Of a DNA stretch of 64,000 bases, positions 8,671 through 17,236 are shown one piece after another; within the stretch, counting starts at the first letter, position 1; each line of letters begins with the position of its first letter. The notes beneath the pieces were generated by a model, which was given only the letters and a program-made list of their open reading frames with translations, ran no database searches and was not told the DNA's origin. The position numbers and the translations under genes are program-made. This stretch comes from an uncultured Robinsoniella sp. (lineage in GTDB: Bacteria > Bacillota > Clostridia > Lachnospirales > Lachnospiraceae), in assembly GCA_900540475.1 (NCBI GenBank), contig UQGG01000023.1, forward strand, positions 55,713-119,712, given 5' to 3'.

Positions 8671-10485
8671 TCAGTACCATCTCCTGCAGTTTCGGTGTCT
8701 GCACCGCCGCTGGAACATTTCATTATAGAGCATTACTTCTACAAAATCACGCAGCCAGTTCTTTCCCGGCGGATATCGCCTTCTGCTTTCCTTATTCATT
8801 GCAAAAAGATCATCCTTATCCTCTTCCTCTTCTACCGGTGCATCTTCTTTTAGCTTATCATAAATGCTGTTTACCGTTTTCATTAAACTAATTTTATCCG
8901 GCTGTTCGTCAAACATAGGGCTTCCTGCATATTCCAAATCATCACATGCCTCTTCAACAAAAAGCTGTATTTTCTTAGCAATATCCGGATACATGCCTTT
9001 CAGACGTTCCAGATCATGTTCTGTCTCTTGCTCTTCTTTTTCCATATCATCGTTTCTGAATACCGGATTTATCACTCCCCGCATACGGTCTGCCGGGCCA
9101 TTTGGGTAGTACATGTACCCTGGCATATTTTGGTTCCCCGGCATTCTCATATTTGGCATCATCTGGTTCTCTGGCATTCCCATGTCTGTTCTCATCTGAC
9201 TTTCCGGCATTTCCATTTCCGGTCCCATCTGGTTTTCCGGCATCCACATTTCCGGGCTCATCTGGTTGCCGGGCATCCACATTTCCGGGCTCATCTGGTT
9301 GCCGGGCATTCCCATATTCGGACTCATCTGGTTCTCCGGCATTCCCATATTTGGGTTCATTTGGTTCCCGGGCATCCACATTTCCGGGTTCATCTGGTTC
9401 CCCGGCATTCCCATATTCGGGTTCATCTGGTTCTGGGGCATCCACATATCAGGGCCCATCTGGTTTTCCGGCATTCCCATATCAGGGCGCATCTGATTTC
9501 CGGGCATCCACATTTCCGGGTTCATCTGGTTTTCCGGCATTTCCATATTCGGATTCATCCGGCTTCCGGGCATTCCCATATCAGGGCGCATCTGATTTTC
9601 CGGCATTTCCATGTCTGATTCCATATCGGATTCCATGTTGGATCCGTTCCACATCTGGTTGTTTGGCATGGTGCTGTCATAATCCATCTGGTTTCTACCG
9701 TTCTCCATATCAGGGCGAACCTGGATTCCCGGCATTTCTGAATTTCTGCCATTTCCGGAAAATCTCATATTGGGCAGCATTTGTCTACCCGGCCACATTT
9801 GATTATTTGGTGTGGCTGTTCCGGGCCATGGCTGATTAGACGGTGTCCCTGTCTGGGGCCACCCGCCTCCATTTGGCATATTCATCTCCTGGGACGGCCG
9901 GCTTTGGGGCATATTGATATCTCCATTCATGTCAGCTTCCGGATTGTCATACATATTGGATTCATCCATCCATGGATTTCCCCAGCTTTGAGGCATTTTC
10001 ATATCGGATCTCATCTGGTTATCCGGCATGTCACTGTTCTGACGGTCTGAGTCCATATCCCAGCCCATGTCCGAATCTATGTCCTCTGAATTGTCAGCTT
10101 CTCCTTGGCGCCCGGCACTCTCCATTTCTAAATTCCTGGGTGACCATGACTGCTGTCTTTCCCACTCCGGTCTTTCATCCCAATCCTCTTCCCGACGCCA
10201 CGGCTGCTGTCTGCCCCAATTATCTTCCTCTTGCCCATCGTCATATGGCTGCCATGGCTGCAGCCTGCCTGGCACCGGTCTTACTGGATCTGTTCTCTCC
10301 AGATCAGAACGATCCGGTGTATCCCCCATTGATGGCCAGACTGATGCTATAGGCTGTGATGGCAAAGGCGGCCAAAATGGTTTTTGAGGCTGTTCCCCGC
10401 CTTGCTTATGCATCATATCGTCACAATTAGGATAGCACGGACAATTTTCTATTTGGCTATGGGGATTGCTTTTATGTTCCTCCAT
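8671..10485 (-). CDS. Methionine-rich repeat protein of unknown function
   Basis: A 604-residue cytoplasmic protein with no signal peptide. It has three parts: an acidic, Trp/Pro-rich N-terminus with a CPCYPNC motif near residue 15 (about 1-290); fifteen perfect 11-residue repeats of the form MPxNQMxPxMx (about 294-458); and a charged C-terminal domain (about 475-604) with LERLKGMYPDIAKKIQLFVE, RDFVEVMLYNEMFQRR and a basic RRCRHRNCRRWY tail. The tail resembles the arginine-rich ends of several small clostridial proteins, some tied to sporulation. An AAAGGAG site precedes the ATG. A sequence at 10514-10539 fits a sigma-K-like promoter loosely. A spore-coat or metal-binding role is inference only. 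Confidence 0.75.
   Translation of the reverse strand: MEEHKSNPHSQIENCPCYPNCDDMMHKQGGEQPQKPFWPPLPSQPIASVWPSMGDTPDRSDLERTDPVRPVPGRLQPWQPYDDGQEEDNWGRQQPWRREEDWDERPEWERQQSWSPRNLEMESAGRQGEADNSEDIDSDMGWDMDSDRQNSDMPDNQMRSDMKMPQSWGNPWMDESNMYDNPEADMNGDINMPQSRPSQEMNMPNGGGWPQTGTPSNQPWPGTATPNNQMWPGRQMLPNMRFSGNGRNSEMPGIQVRPDMENGRNQMDYDSTMPNNQMWNGSNMESDMESDMEMPENQMRPDMGMPGSRMNPNMEMPENQMNPEMWMPGNQMRPDMGMPENQMGPDMWMPQNQMNPNMGMPGNQMNPEMWMPGNQMNPNMGMPENQMSPNMGMPGNQMSPEMWMPGNQMSPEMWMPENQMGPEMEMPESQMRTDMGMPENQMMPNMRMPGNQNMPGYMYYPNGPADRMRGVINPVFRNDDMEKEEQETEHDLERLKGMYPDIAKKIQLFVEEACDDLEYAGSPMFDEQPDKISLMKTVNSIYDKLKEDAPVEEEEDKDDLFAMNKESRRRYPPGKNWLRDFVEVMLYNEMFQRRCRHRNCRRWY
9112..9606 (-). repeat. Fifteen tandem 33-bp units encoding MPxNQMxPxMx
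   Basis: Fifteen contiguous in-frame 33-bp units occupy 495 bp. At residue level Met1, Pro2, Gln5, Met6, Pro8 and Met10 are almost invariant; positions 3, 7, 9 and 11 vary (E/G, N/R/S/G, N/D/E, G/W/E). The array is expected to be length-variable by slippage. The opposite strand gives long His-rich open frames that are artefacts of the repeat. Confidence 0.95.
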
Positions 10486-10587
10486 AAACTACTCCTTTAA
10501 TACGCATTTACTATAATATATGCTGCTGCCTAAAAAAGTGAAGCGTATCCGGGAAATTACTCCTATGAAATTTTACTCCTGTCTCTT

Positions 10588-11325
10588 TTAGTAATCCAGC
10601 CCCAGAACCGGAGTTGCCACATAGACATAAGTTTTATCCTCTTCTTCATTATACCGCATGGCTATATTTACATTGACCGCCTGGTCTTCCTGCATTACAT
10701 AGTCAGACACATAAGTCGTATATGCATAAATGGTATAGAGCTTCATATCCCTGTGTTCTGTTACGATTTTAGCACCCATTTCCCCAAGGATCCCATCTGC
10801 TACTTCATTTCTTTTATCTAAATCCAGTTTCCCATCATAAGTACCGATTACATTGGCTGAACTTCTGCTGTCCTTTGTATAGTCACCCAGAATTTTTTCC
10901 AGTTTCTTTTTATGTGCAAGGGCACTTTCCATATCTTTATCCAGTGCAATGCTGGCTATCATATACTGCTTGATCTCTTTCCCTTCTTCATTTGTGATAA
11001 ATCTAAGCGTTGTCACGGCGTGTTTTGCCTTTTTTGTCAGAGAAATTTCCTGTCTTTTTTCTTCATATGTCCGTTCTGTCTCCAGACCTCTTGTTATACC
11101 AAGTTTCTGCGCTATATCACGAAGAAGCGCTTCCCGTTTTTCAATTGGGAGATATTCATCATCGTATGTTCCATAGTATTCCACCATACTTGTCTTTTGC
11201 TCACTTCCAACAGTGTGGAAAACCTGGATAATCTTGTTTTCTTCCGCTGCTGCTTTCCCCTGTATGATCTGAAATCCTGCAACGCCCCATAAAAGGACAA
11301 TAAATGCAACCCATATTTTCTTCAT
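10588..11325 (-). CDS. ywmB: YwmB-family protein
   Basis: A 245-residue exported protein with an N-terminal signal segment (KKIWVAFIVLLWGVAGFQII). The body matches the YwmB (DUF1779, TATA-box-binding-like fold) family in length and pattern: an N-terminal domain from about 35 to 140 with MVEYYGTYD, then a domain with SANVIGTYDGKLDLDKRNEV and a C-terminus with VNVNIAMRYNEEEDKTYVYV. In Bacillus subtilis ywmB also lies just downstream of the atp operon, near spoIID and murAA, which supports the call. The function is unknown. Its ribosome site GGAGGGG lies inside the 3' arm of the terminator-like hairpin after atpC, so expression may depend on read-through from the atp operon. Confidence 0.8.
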   Translation of the reverse strand: MKKIWVAFIVLLWGVAGFQIIQGKAAAEENKIIQVFHTVGSEQKTSMVEYYGTYDDEYLPIEKREALLRDIAQKLGITRGLETERTYEEKRQEISLTKKAKHAVTTLRFITNEEGKEIKQYMIASIALDKDMESALAHKKKLEKILGDYTKDSRSSANVIGTYDGKLDLDKRNEVADGILGEMGAKIVTEHRDMKLYTIYAYTTYVSDYVMQEDQAVNVNIAMRYNEEEDKTYVYVATPVLGLDY

Positions 11326-11330
11326 ACAAA

Positions 11331-11382
11331 AAACCCCTCCAATTCGTAATATCTAAGTATTACCAATGGAAGGGGTTTTATA
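11331..11382 (-). terminator. atp operon terminator overlapping the ywmB ribosome site
   Basis: An interrupted hairpin (AACCCCTTCCATTGGTAATA against TATTACGAATTGGAGGGGTT on the minus strand) is followed by TTTTTT. It begins right after the atpC stop. The 3' arm contains GGAGGGG, the only ribosome site for ywmB, and the T-run is the spacer to the ywmB ATG. Confidence 0.8.
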
Positions 11383-11790
11383 CTATTTACCAGCCAGTTC
11401 AATTCGAATTAATGCTTTCCGCAAAGCCATCTCAGCACGCGTCACATTTATTTCTGAAGCGTGGGTCTGAATTCTTCTTTCGGCACGCTGTCTTGCTTCA
11501 TTTGCACGATTTATATCTATTTCTTCCGGCCACTCTGCAATTTCTGCAAGTATAGTTATTTTTTCTTTTAAAATCTCTATAAAGCCTGCGTGAACCGCAG
11601 CTTCTTTTTTGCCGGAAGCTTCTGTAATGGTGACGATTCCCGGAACCAGTATGGTTGTCAGCGGAATATGGTTCTTATAAACACCTATTTCACCTTCGGA
11701 AGTATTGAGTTCTACCATACTTGCCTTTCCCTGATAAAATATCCGGTCCGGAGAAATAATCTCCAATTCAAAAAATTTTTCATCCGCCAT
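11383..11790 (-). CDS. atpC: ATP synthase F1 subunit epsilon
   Basis: A 135-residue subunit of the F1 central stalk, which links the c-ring to gamma and damps ATP hydrolysis. The N-terminal beta-sandwich (FFELEIISPDRIFYQGKASM, GEIGVYKNHIPLTTILVPG) is followed by a two-helix C-terminal domain (EEIDINRANEARQRAERRIQ). The ATG at 11790 is preferred over an upstream ATG because ATAGGAGTTTT lies directly before it. It is the last gene of the atp operon, 46 bases after atpD, and is followed at once by a hairpin. Confidence 0.96.
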   Translation of the reverse strand: MADEKFFELEIISPDRIFYQGKASMVELNTSEGEIGVYKNHIPLTTILVPGIVTITEASGKKEAAVHAGFIEILKEKITILAEIAEWPEEIDINRANEARQRAERRIQTHASEINVTRAEMALRKALIRIELAGK

Positions 11791-11836
11791 AAAACTCCTA
11801 TCTGTCCCAGACATGGACATTGCTGAACGCTTTCTG

Positions 11837-13228
11837 TTATTTTACACGCTCCAGTACATCGTCTATGGTACCTGCATTTAAGAAATAACTCTCCGGGATA
11901 TCATCGTGTTTGCCATCCAGGATCTCTTTGAATCCCCGGATCGTTTCACTGATTGGCACATACTTACCATCCAGCCCTGTAAACTGTGTTGCAACGAAAA
12001 ACGGCTGTGACAGGAATCTCTGTATCTTTCTGGCGCGGTTTACGATCAGCTTTTCATCTTCTGACAACTCATCCATACCTAAAATTGCTATAATGTCCTG
12101 CAGTTCTTTGTATCTCTGCAGAATTTCCTGAACACCCCTGGCTACCCCATAGTGTTCCTCTCCCACGATCTGGGGATCCAGAATACGGGATGAAGAATCC
12201 AGCGGATCCACTGCCGGATAAATACCCAGCTCCACAATGGAACGTGATAATACGGTGGTGGCATCCAGATGGGCAAAAGTAGTAGCCGGGGCCGGGTCTG
12301 TCAGGTCATCCGCCGGTACATAAACAGCCTGAACAGAAGTGATGGAACCGTTTCTTGTGGATGTAATACGCTCCTGCAGGGCACCCATCTCGGTCTGGAG
12401 TGTGGGCTGGTATCCAACTGCGGATGGCATACGTCCTAAAAGCGCCGATACTTCTGAACCCGCCTGTGTGAAACGGAAAATATTATCGATAAAGAGCAGT
12501 ACATCTTTACCGCCTTCATCACGAAAATATTCAGCCATGGTAAGCCCCGTAAGTCCAACTCTCATTCTGGCTCCAGGCGGCTCATTCATCTGCCCGAATA
12601 CCATGGTAGTTTTATTAATAACACCGGATTCTGTCATTTCATAATAGAGGTCATTTCCTTCTCGTGTTCGTTCCCCTACACCGGTAAATACAGAATATCC
12701 GCCATGTTCTGTTGCAATATTACGGATCAGCTCCTGAATCAGTACGGTTTTACCTACTCCGGCACCACCGAATAATCCAATCTTCCCGCCCTTTTGATAG
12801 GGACAGAGCAGATCCACTACTTTAATACCGGTTTCCAGTACCTCTGTGGATGTGGACTGCTCTTCAAAAGACGGCGCCTTTCTGTGTATCGGCAAATATG
12901 CTACATCCTTAGGCGCTTCTTTATTGTCTATTACATCTCCGGTTACATTAAAGATTCTTCCCAGTGTATGTTCCCCAACCGGGACGGTTATGGGAGCACC
13001 AGTTGCCAAAGCTTCCATTCCCCGGACTAAACCGTCTGTAGAACCCATTGCAATACATCTGACCGTATCGTCACCCAGATGCTGTGCAACTTCTACCACC
13101 AGCCTTTCACCGTCGTTTCTTTTAATGTGTACCGCCTCATAAATTTCCGGAAGATGTCCCTCCTGAAACTTAATATCCAATACCGCACCTATGATTTGAG
13201 TGATTTTGCCTTTGCTTTTTTCTGACAT
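11837..13228 (-). CDS. atpD: ATP synthase F1 subunit beta
   Basis: A catalytic subunit of about 463 residues. The Walker A motif GLFGGAGVGKTVLIQELIRN, the GERTREGNDLYYEM segment, the ALLGRMPSAVGYQPTLQTEM region and Walker B (VLLFIDNIFRF) are all intact. The frame extends 10 codons further upstream (to 13258). MSEKSKGKITQIIGAVLDIK aligns with the family start and is chosen, although its AAAGGAG lies 13 bases away, a long spacing. It lies between atpG and atpC. Confidence 0.97.
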   Translation of the reverse strand: MSEKSKGKITQIIGAVLDIKFQEGHLPEIYEAVHIKRNDGERLVVEVAQHLGDDTVRCIAMGSTDGLVRGMEALATGAPITVPVGEHTLGRIFNVTGDVIDNKEAPKDVAYLPIHRKAPSFEEQSTSTEVLETGIKVVDLLCPYQKGGKIGLFGGAGVGKTVLIQELIRNIATEHGGYSVFTGVGERTREGNDLYYEMTESGVINKTTMVFGQMNEPPGARMRVGLTGLTMAEYFRDEGGKDVLLFIDNIFRFTQAGSEVSALLGRMPSAVGYQPTLQTEMGALQERITSTRNGSITSVQAVYVPADDLTDPAPATTFAHLDATTVLSRSIVELGIYPAVDPLDSSSRILDPQIVGEEHYGVARGVQEILQRYKELQDIIAILGMDELSEDEKLIVNRARKIQRFLSQPFFVATQFTGLDGKYVPISETIRGFKEILDGKHDDIPESYFLNAGTIDDVLERVK

Positions 13229-13287
13229 TGTCTGGTTCTCACTCCTTTTTCTTTCCATATTTTAAACACTGTATCTTGCAGGCACCT

Positions 13288-14145
13288 CTAACTGATCGCC
13301 TCCGCACCAGCAATAATTTCTGTTAATTCCTGTGTGATAGATCCCTGCCTTGCACGGTTATACTGAAGTGCCAGTTTATCTATCATTTCATCTGCGTTGC
13401 TTGTTGCCGCATCCATTGCCTGCATTCTGGCTCCGTTTTCACTCGCCAGTGCTTCTGTAAAAGATCCGTACAGGATACTAGTTACATACTTTGGAATAAT
13501 GATATTAAGCGCCTCGTCCTCATCCGGTTCGTAATTCATCAGCGACATTTTGTCTTCCCTTGATAATTCACCTTCCGCAAATTCAACAGGGAGGAGCTTC
13601 ATCAGTTTCGGTTCATGAACTACGGTATTTTTAAATGAGGTATAGGCAACGTAGATCTCACCTATCTCATCCCGGGCAAAAGCATCCAGCACTTCTTTGC
13701 TGATCTCCTGTGCATCCTGGAACATAGGCGCATTGATTACCTCGCTGTAATCCCCTCGGATATGATATCCTTTTTTCTCCAGGGATTCCTTCCCTTTTCG
13801 TCCTATGGCATAAATCTCCAGATCTTCCTTTTTCCATTCTCCTGCTGTAATCAGCTTCGTTACATTGGAGTTATACCCGCCTGCAAGCCCTCTGTTGGAA
13901 GTGATGACGATCACCGCTTTCTTCGGAGACTTTCCGGGTTTCAGATAGGGATGATCCAGTTTGCCTGACCTGGCAAGCATGGAGGTTACCACAGCATACA
14001 TCCGCTCAAAATACGGCTTGGACTGTTCTGCATGGGTCCTTGCCTTCTGCAGCTTTACGGTGGATACCAGCTTCATAGCCTTTGTAATCTGCTGAATGCT
14101 GGTTATGCCCGCCCGTCGCCGCCTGATATCTCTCATCGAAGCCAT
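13288..14145 (-). CDS. atpG: ATP synthase F1 subunit gamma
   Basis: A rotor-shaft subunit of about 285 residues. The N-terminal helix MRDIRRRRAGITSIQQITKA and the C-terminal helix (MIDKLALQYNRARQGSITQE) form the expected coiled-coil shaft, with a Rossmann-like middle (VIVITSNRGLAGGYNSNV). AAAGGATGATACA precedes the ATG at 14145; the frame runs 13 codons further up without a ribosome site. A 91-bp gap separates it from atpA, unusually long for this operon, and holds two hairpins. Confidence 0.97.
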   Translation of the reverse strand: MASMRDIRRRRAGITSIQQITKAMKLVSTVKLQKARTHAEQSKPYFERMYAVVTSMLARSGKLDHPYLKPGKSPKKAVIVITSNRGLAGGYNSNVTKLITAGEWKKEDLEIYAIGRKGKESLEKKGYHIRGDYSEVINAPMFQDAQEISKEVLDAFARDEIGEIYVAYTSFKNTVVHEPKLMKLLPVEFAEGELSREDKMSLMNYEPDEDEALNIIIPKYVTSILYGSFTEALASENGARMQAMDAATSNADEMIDKLALQYNRARQGSITQELTEIIAGAEAIS

Positions 14146-14172
14146 TGTATCATCCTTTCTTACTTTACCCTC

Positions 14173-14235
14173 TGAATAGCCCAAGCTGGCTTGTGCTATT
14201 CCTCAATAAGCAGTGTGAACAAAGTTCGCACTTAC
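14173..14235. repeat. Two-hairpin intergenic repeat between atpA and atpG (family 2, copy 1)
   Basis: Hairpin one pairs 14174-14186 with 14189-14201 (12 of 13 positions). Hairpin two pairs 14212-14220 with 14224-14232 (9 bp, AAA loop). Shared words CCCAAGC-GGCT-GTG and CTCAA..AGCAGTGTGAA recur in the 22050-22140 gap, so this is a dispersed element inserted inside the atp operon, not an atp-specific signal. Confidence 0.7.
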
Positions 14236-14236
14236 C

Positions 14237-15751
14237 CTATCTGGATTCTTTAAACTCTGCTTTGCATTCTTCGATTGCTTTTATAAGTGCATCTGCTGTT
14301 TCATCAGAAATCTGCTTTGTTGTCCGGATCTCTTCAGGAATCTCGGGATATTTTATATCAATATACTCAAACAGTGCTTTTTCAAATTCCAGTATCTCTC
14401 CCACATTAATATCCAGCAGATACTTGCGGGTAGCCGCGAAGATAATCATTACCTGGTATTCCACCGGCATGGGCTTATACTGTGGCTGCTTTAGCACTTC
14501 CTTGATCCGCTCGCCCTGTGCCAGCTTCTCTCTGGTATCATTGTCCAGTTCGGAACCAAACTGGGAAAATGCCGCCAGCTCTCGATACTGCGCAAGCTCC
14601 ACACGAATCGGGGATGCAATCTTCTTCATTGCCTTAATCTGTGCCGCACCGCCTACACGGGATACGGATAAACCGGCATTGATCGCCGGACGGAATCCTG
14701 CATTAAACATTTCTGTTTCCAGATAAATCTGTCCGTCAGTAATAGAAATAACGTTTGTGGGTATATAAGCAGATACATCTCCTGCCTGAGTCTCAATAAT
14801 GGGAAGTGCCGTTAAGGAACCACCGCCCAGTTCATCTGACAATCTGGCTGCCCTCTCCAGAAGCCTGGAATGAAGATAGAAGACATCACCCGGGTAAGCT
14901 TCACGGCCTGGCGGCCTTCTCAAAAGCAATGACAGGGTACGGTAAGCCGCTGCATGTTTGGATAAGTCATCATAAACCACCAAAACATCCTGCCCCTTTT
15001 CCATCCATTCCTCGCCAATTGCGCATCCTGCATAAGGTGCAATATATTGAAGCGGAGCCAGTTCACTTGCAGTGGAAGCCACGATTGTGGTATAGTCCAT
15101 TGCTCCGAACTCTTCCAGTTTCTTCACAATTCCGGCAATTGTAGATGCTTTCTGTCCAATTGCAACATAGATACATTTTACACCCTGTCCCTTTTGATTG
15201 ATAATCGTATCCAGGGCGATTGCCGTCTTTCCGGTCTGCCTGTCGCCAATGATTAACTCCCTTTGTCCCCGTCCGATGGGAACCATGGAGTCAATTGCCT
15301 TTATTCCTGTCTGAAGCGGTGTATCTACCGATTTTCTGGCAATTACACCAAATGCAACACGTTCAATTTTGCGGTAATTATCTGCGCGAATGGGACCTCT
15401 TCCATCAATGGGCATACCCAGGGAGTTCACAACTCTTCCCAGCATACCGTCACCAACCGGTACCTCTACCACTCTTCCGGTTGTCTTAACGGTATCGCCT
15501 TCACTGATACTGGTAGTATCTCCCAGCAAAACAGCACCTACATTATCTTCTTCCAGGTTCAGAACCATACCGTGGACATCTCCCGTAAACTCCAGAAGTT
15601 CTCCCTGCATGGCATTTTCCAGACCATGAATACGGGCAATCCCATCGGCCACCTGGATTACCGTACCCACATCAGACACGGTCATCTCGGAGGAATATCT
15701 TTTTATCTGTTCTTTAATAACGGAACTAATTTCCTCTGGTCTTAAATTCAT
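14237..15751 (-). CDS. atpA: ATP synthase F1 subunit alpha
   Basis: A 504-residue non-catalytic nucleotide-binding subunit. It has Walker A GDRQTGKTAIALDTIINQKG, the VAIGQKASTIA strand, DDLSKHAAAYRTLSLLLRRPPGREAYPGDVFYLHSRLLERA, and the C-terminal helical domain. The N-terminal RPEEISSVIKEQI helix that meets the delta subunit is complete. AAGGTGG lies 9 bases before the ATG. It sits 81 bases after atpH. Confidence 0.98.
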   Translation of the reverse strand: MNLRPEEISSVIKEQIKRYSSEMTVSDVGTVIQVADGIARIHGLENAMQGELLEFTGDVHGMVLNLEEDNVGAVLLGDTTSISEGDTVKTTGRVVEVPVGDGMLGRVVNSLGMPIDGRGPIRADNYRKIERVAFGVIARKSVDTPLQTGIKAIDSMVPIGRGQRELIIGDRQTGKTAIALDTIINQKGQGVKCIYVAIGQKASTIAGIVKKLEEFGAMDYTTIVASTASELAPLQYIAPYAGCAIGEEWMEKGQDVLVVYDDLSKHAAAYRTLSLLLRRPPGREAYPGDVFYLHSRLLERAARLSDELGGGSLTALPIIETQAGDVSAYIPTNVISITDGQIYLETEMFNAGFRPAINAGLSVSRVGGAAQIKAMKKIASPIRVELAQYRELAAFSQFGSELDNDTREKLAQGERIKEVLKQPQYKPMPVEYQVMIIFAATRKYLLDINVGEILEFEKALFEYIDIKYPEIPEEIRTTKQISDETADALIKAIEECKAEFKESR

Positions 15752-15832
15752 GAGGCTTTGCCACCTTCTTTCCTGCTATTTATATAAATCTAAATTTCCT
15801 GAAATCTCACACTGTACCAAACTTCTCTGATA

Positions 15833-16384
15833 TCAGGCTTCCAGGGAAATCCTGGTAAGTTTCCCGGTGAGATCCACAAGATGACTTTTAATACTGCTGT
15901 CCACAACCCGGTCGCCAATTCTTATAATCAATCCGCCAATCAGGCTTTCGTCCACGTGAAATTCCATTTCCATTTTCACATAGTCCGTAGTTTCTAACAG
16001 TTTTGCCTCAATTTTCTTTTTCCAGTCATCTTTTAATGGAACTGCGGATGTTACCTGGGCAATTCCAATTTTCTGATATTCCTTTACTTTCGTAATAAAA
16101 TAATCAAATATCCGGGGAAGCTCTTTATAACGCCCCTTCGTAACAACAATGACCAGCAATCCCAAGCAATCATCCGAGATTCTGCCTTTAAAAACAGACT
16201 CCATTGATTTTATCTTTGCGTCATTGTCAATTTTAGGATGCAGCATCAACTGGTCAAATTCAGGATTTTCCAAGAGAATCTGCTTTACAGCCAGAACCTC
16301 TCTCTCCAGTTCTCCCAGTCTTGCTTTTTCCAGTCCAACTTCAAACAGGGCGTCGCCGTATACTTTCGAAACTAACTTTGCCAT
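15833..16384 (-). CDS. atpH: ATP synthase F1 subunit delta
   Basis: A 183-residue OSCP-type peripheral-stalk subunit. It starts MAKLVSKVYGDALFEVGLEK and carries the signature ending in SLIGGLIIRIGDRVVDSSIK near the C-terminus. It overlaps the end of atpF by 13 bases, implying translational coupling of the two stalk subunits. Confidence 0.96.
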   Translation of the reverse strand: MAKLVSKVYGDALFEVGLEKARLGELEREVLAVKQILLENPEFDQLMLHPKIDNDAKIKSMESVFKGRISDDCLGLLVIVVTKGRYKELPRIFDYFITKVKEYQKIGIAQVTSAVPLKDDWKKKIEAKLLETTDYVKMEMEFHVDESLIGGLIIRIGDRVVDSSIKSHLVDLTGKLTRISLEA

Positions 16385-16887
16385 GTCTGATCACCTATTT
16401 CCTTTAAAGTATCCTCTATTAATGAATCCTGGGCTTCCATATCAATAGAAGCCTTCACAACTTTACCAGCCATAAGCGAAGCAATGGATATTATTTCTTT
16501 CTTCATATCATCTGCCGCTTTCTTTCTCTCCAGTTCCACCTGGGCGTTGGCTCTGGAAATGATTCTTCCTGCTTCTTCCTTCGCCTCTTCTATGATCCTG
16601 GCTTCATTTTTCAGTGCTTTTTGTCTGGCGGCACTCAGGATTTCTTCTGCTTCTTTATTGATGTCATTAAGCCTTCTGTCATAATCCTCCAAGAGCTTCT
16701 TCGCATCTTCTTTATCCCGTGCAGCCGTATCGATATCTGTCCTGATCCTGTCCTGACGCTTTTGCAGCATTTTCCTTGCCGGATTAAACAGCAGGTATGA
16801 CAGAAAAGTAAACATTACAAACATCGAGATCATAAGCAGCACCGCATCATGAATCAACTGCGGGTCCAGATTAAATAATCGTTCCAA
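16372..16887 (-). CDS. atpF: ATP synthase F0 subunit b
   Basis: A 171-residue subunit. One N-terminal membrane helix (about residues 14-36, AVLLMISMFVMFTFLSYLLF) is followed by a long charged coiled coil that forms the peripheral stalk. The start is TTG at 16887 with AAAGGAGGCGAAACC directly upstream; no ATG lies nearby with a comparable site. It is followed by atpH with a 13-base overlap. Confidence 0.95.
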   Translation of the reverse strand: MERLFNLDPQLIHDAVLLMISMFVMFTFLSYLLFNPARKMLQKRQDRIRTDIDTAARDKEDAKKLLEDYDRRLNDINKEAEEILSAARQKALKNEARIIEEAKEEAGRIISRANAQVELERKKAADDMKKEIISIASLMAGKVVKASIDMEAQDSLIEDTLKEIGDQTWQS

Positions 16888-16927
16888 GGTTTCGCCTCCT
16901 TTCGCTTATTATTCAGACCTATTTCTC

Positions 16928-17194
16928 TTAAAGCTTTCCAAGAAGCGGATTTGCAAAGAGTAAAATAAATGCAATCGCCAAACCGTAAAGACCGGTTGTC
17001 TCTGCAACTGCCTGTCCTAAAAGCATGGTAGATGTGATATCGGATTTTGCTCCCGGGTTTCTACCTACTGCACTAGCACCATAACCTGCTGCAATACCCT
17101 GTCCAATACCGGGTCCTACACCGGCGATCATCGCCAAACCGGCACCAATTGCGGAACACGCTAAAATTAAACCTTCATTTGTTATATTGCTCAT
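16928..17194 (-). CDS. atpE: ATP synthase F0 subunit c, sodium-type signature
   Basis: An 88-residue two-helix proteolipid that forms the rotor ring. The ion-binding carboxylate is Glu65 in GQAVAETTGLYG. Pro28, Gln32, Val63, Glu65, Thr66, Thr67 and Tyr70 occupy the positions that bind Na+ in Ilyobacter tartaricus subunit c (Q32, V63, E65, S66, T67, Y70), with Thr for Ser at 66. Known Na+-type c subunits allow Ser or Thr there, so sodium coupling is likely. A perfect AGGAGG lies 8 bases before the ATG. It lies between atpB and atpF. Confidence 0.96.
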   Translation of the reverse strand: MSNITNEGLILACSAIGAGLAMIAGVGPGIGQGIAAGYGASAVGRNPGAKSDITSTMLLGQAVAETTGLYGLAIAFILLFANPLLGKL

Positions 17195-17236
17195 TCTGAA
17201 ATCCTCCTGATCCTTATATTATAATTTTTTAAATTG

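Noticed and set aside
9112..9606. Regular 33-bp repeats as a possible CRISPR array
   Set aside because: Units are contiguous with no unique spacers and keep an open reading frame with codon-level variation.
9016..9839. Long His-rich and Ser/Phe-rich open frames on the plus strand and a 132-residue minus-strand frame across the Met repeats
   Set aside because: They are frame shadows of the 33-bp repeat array, lack ribosome sites and show only repeat-derived composition.
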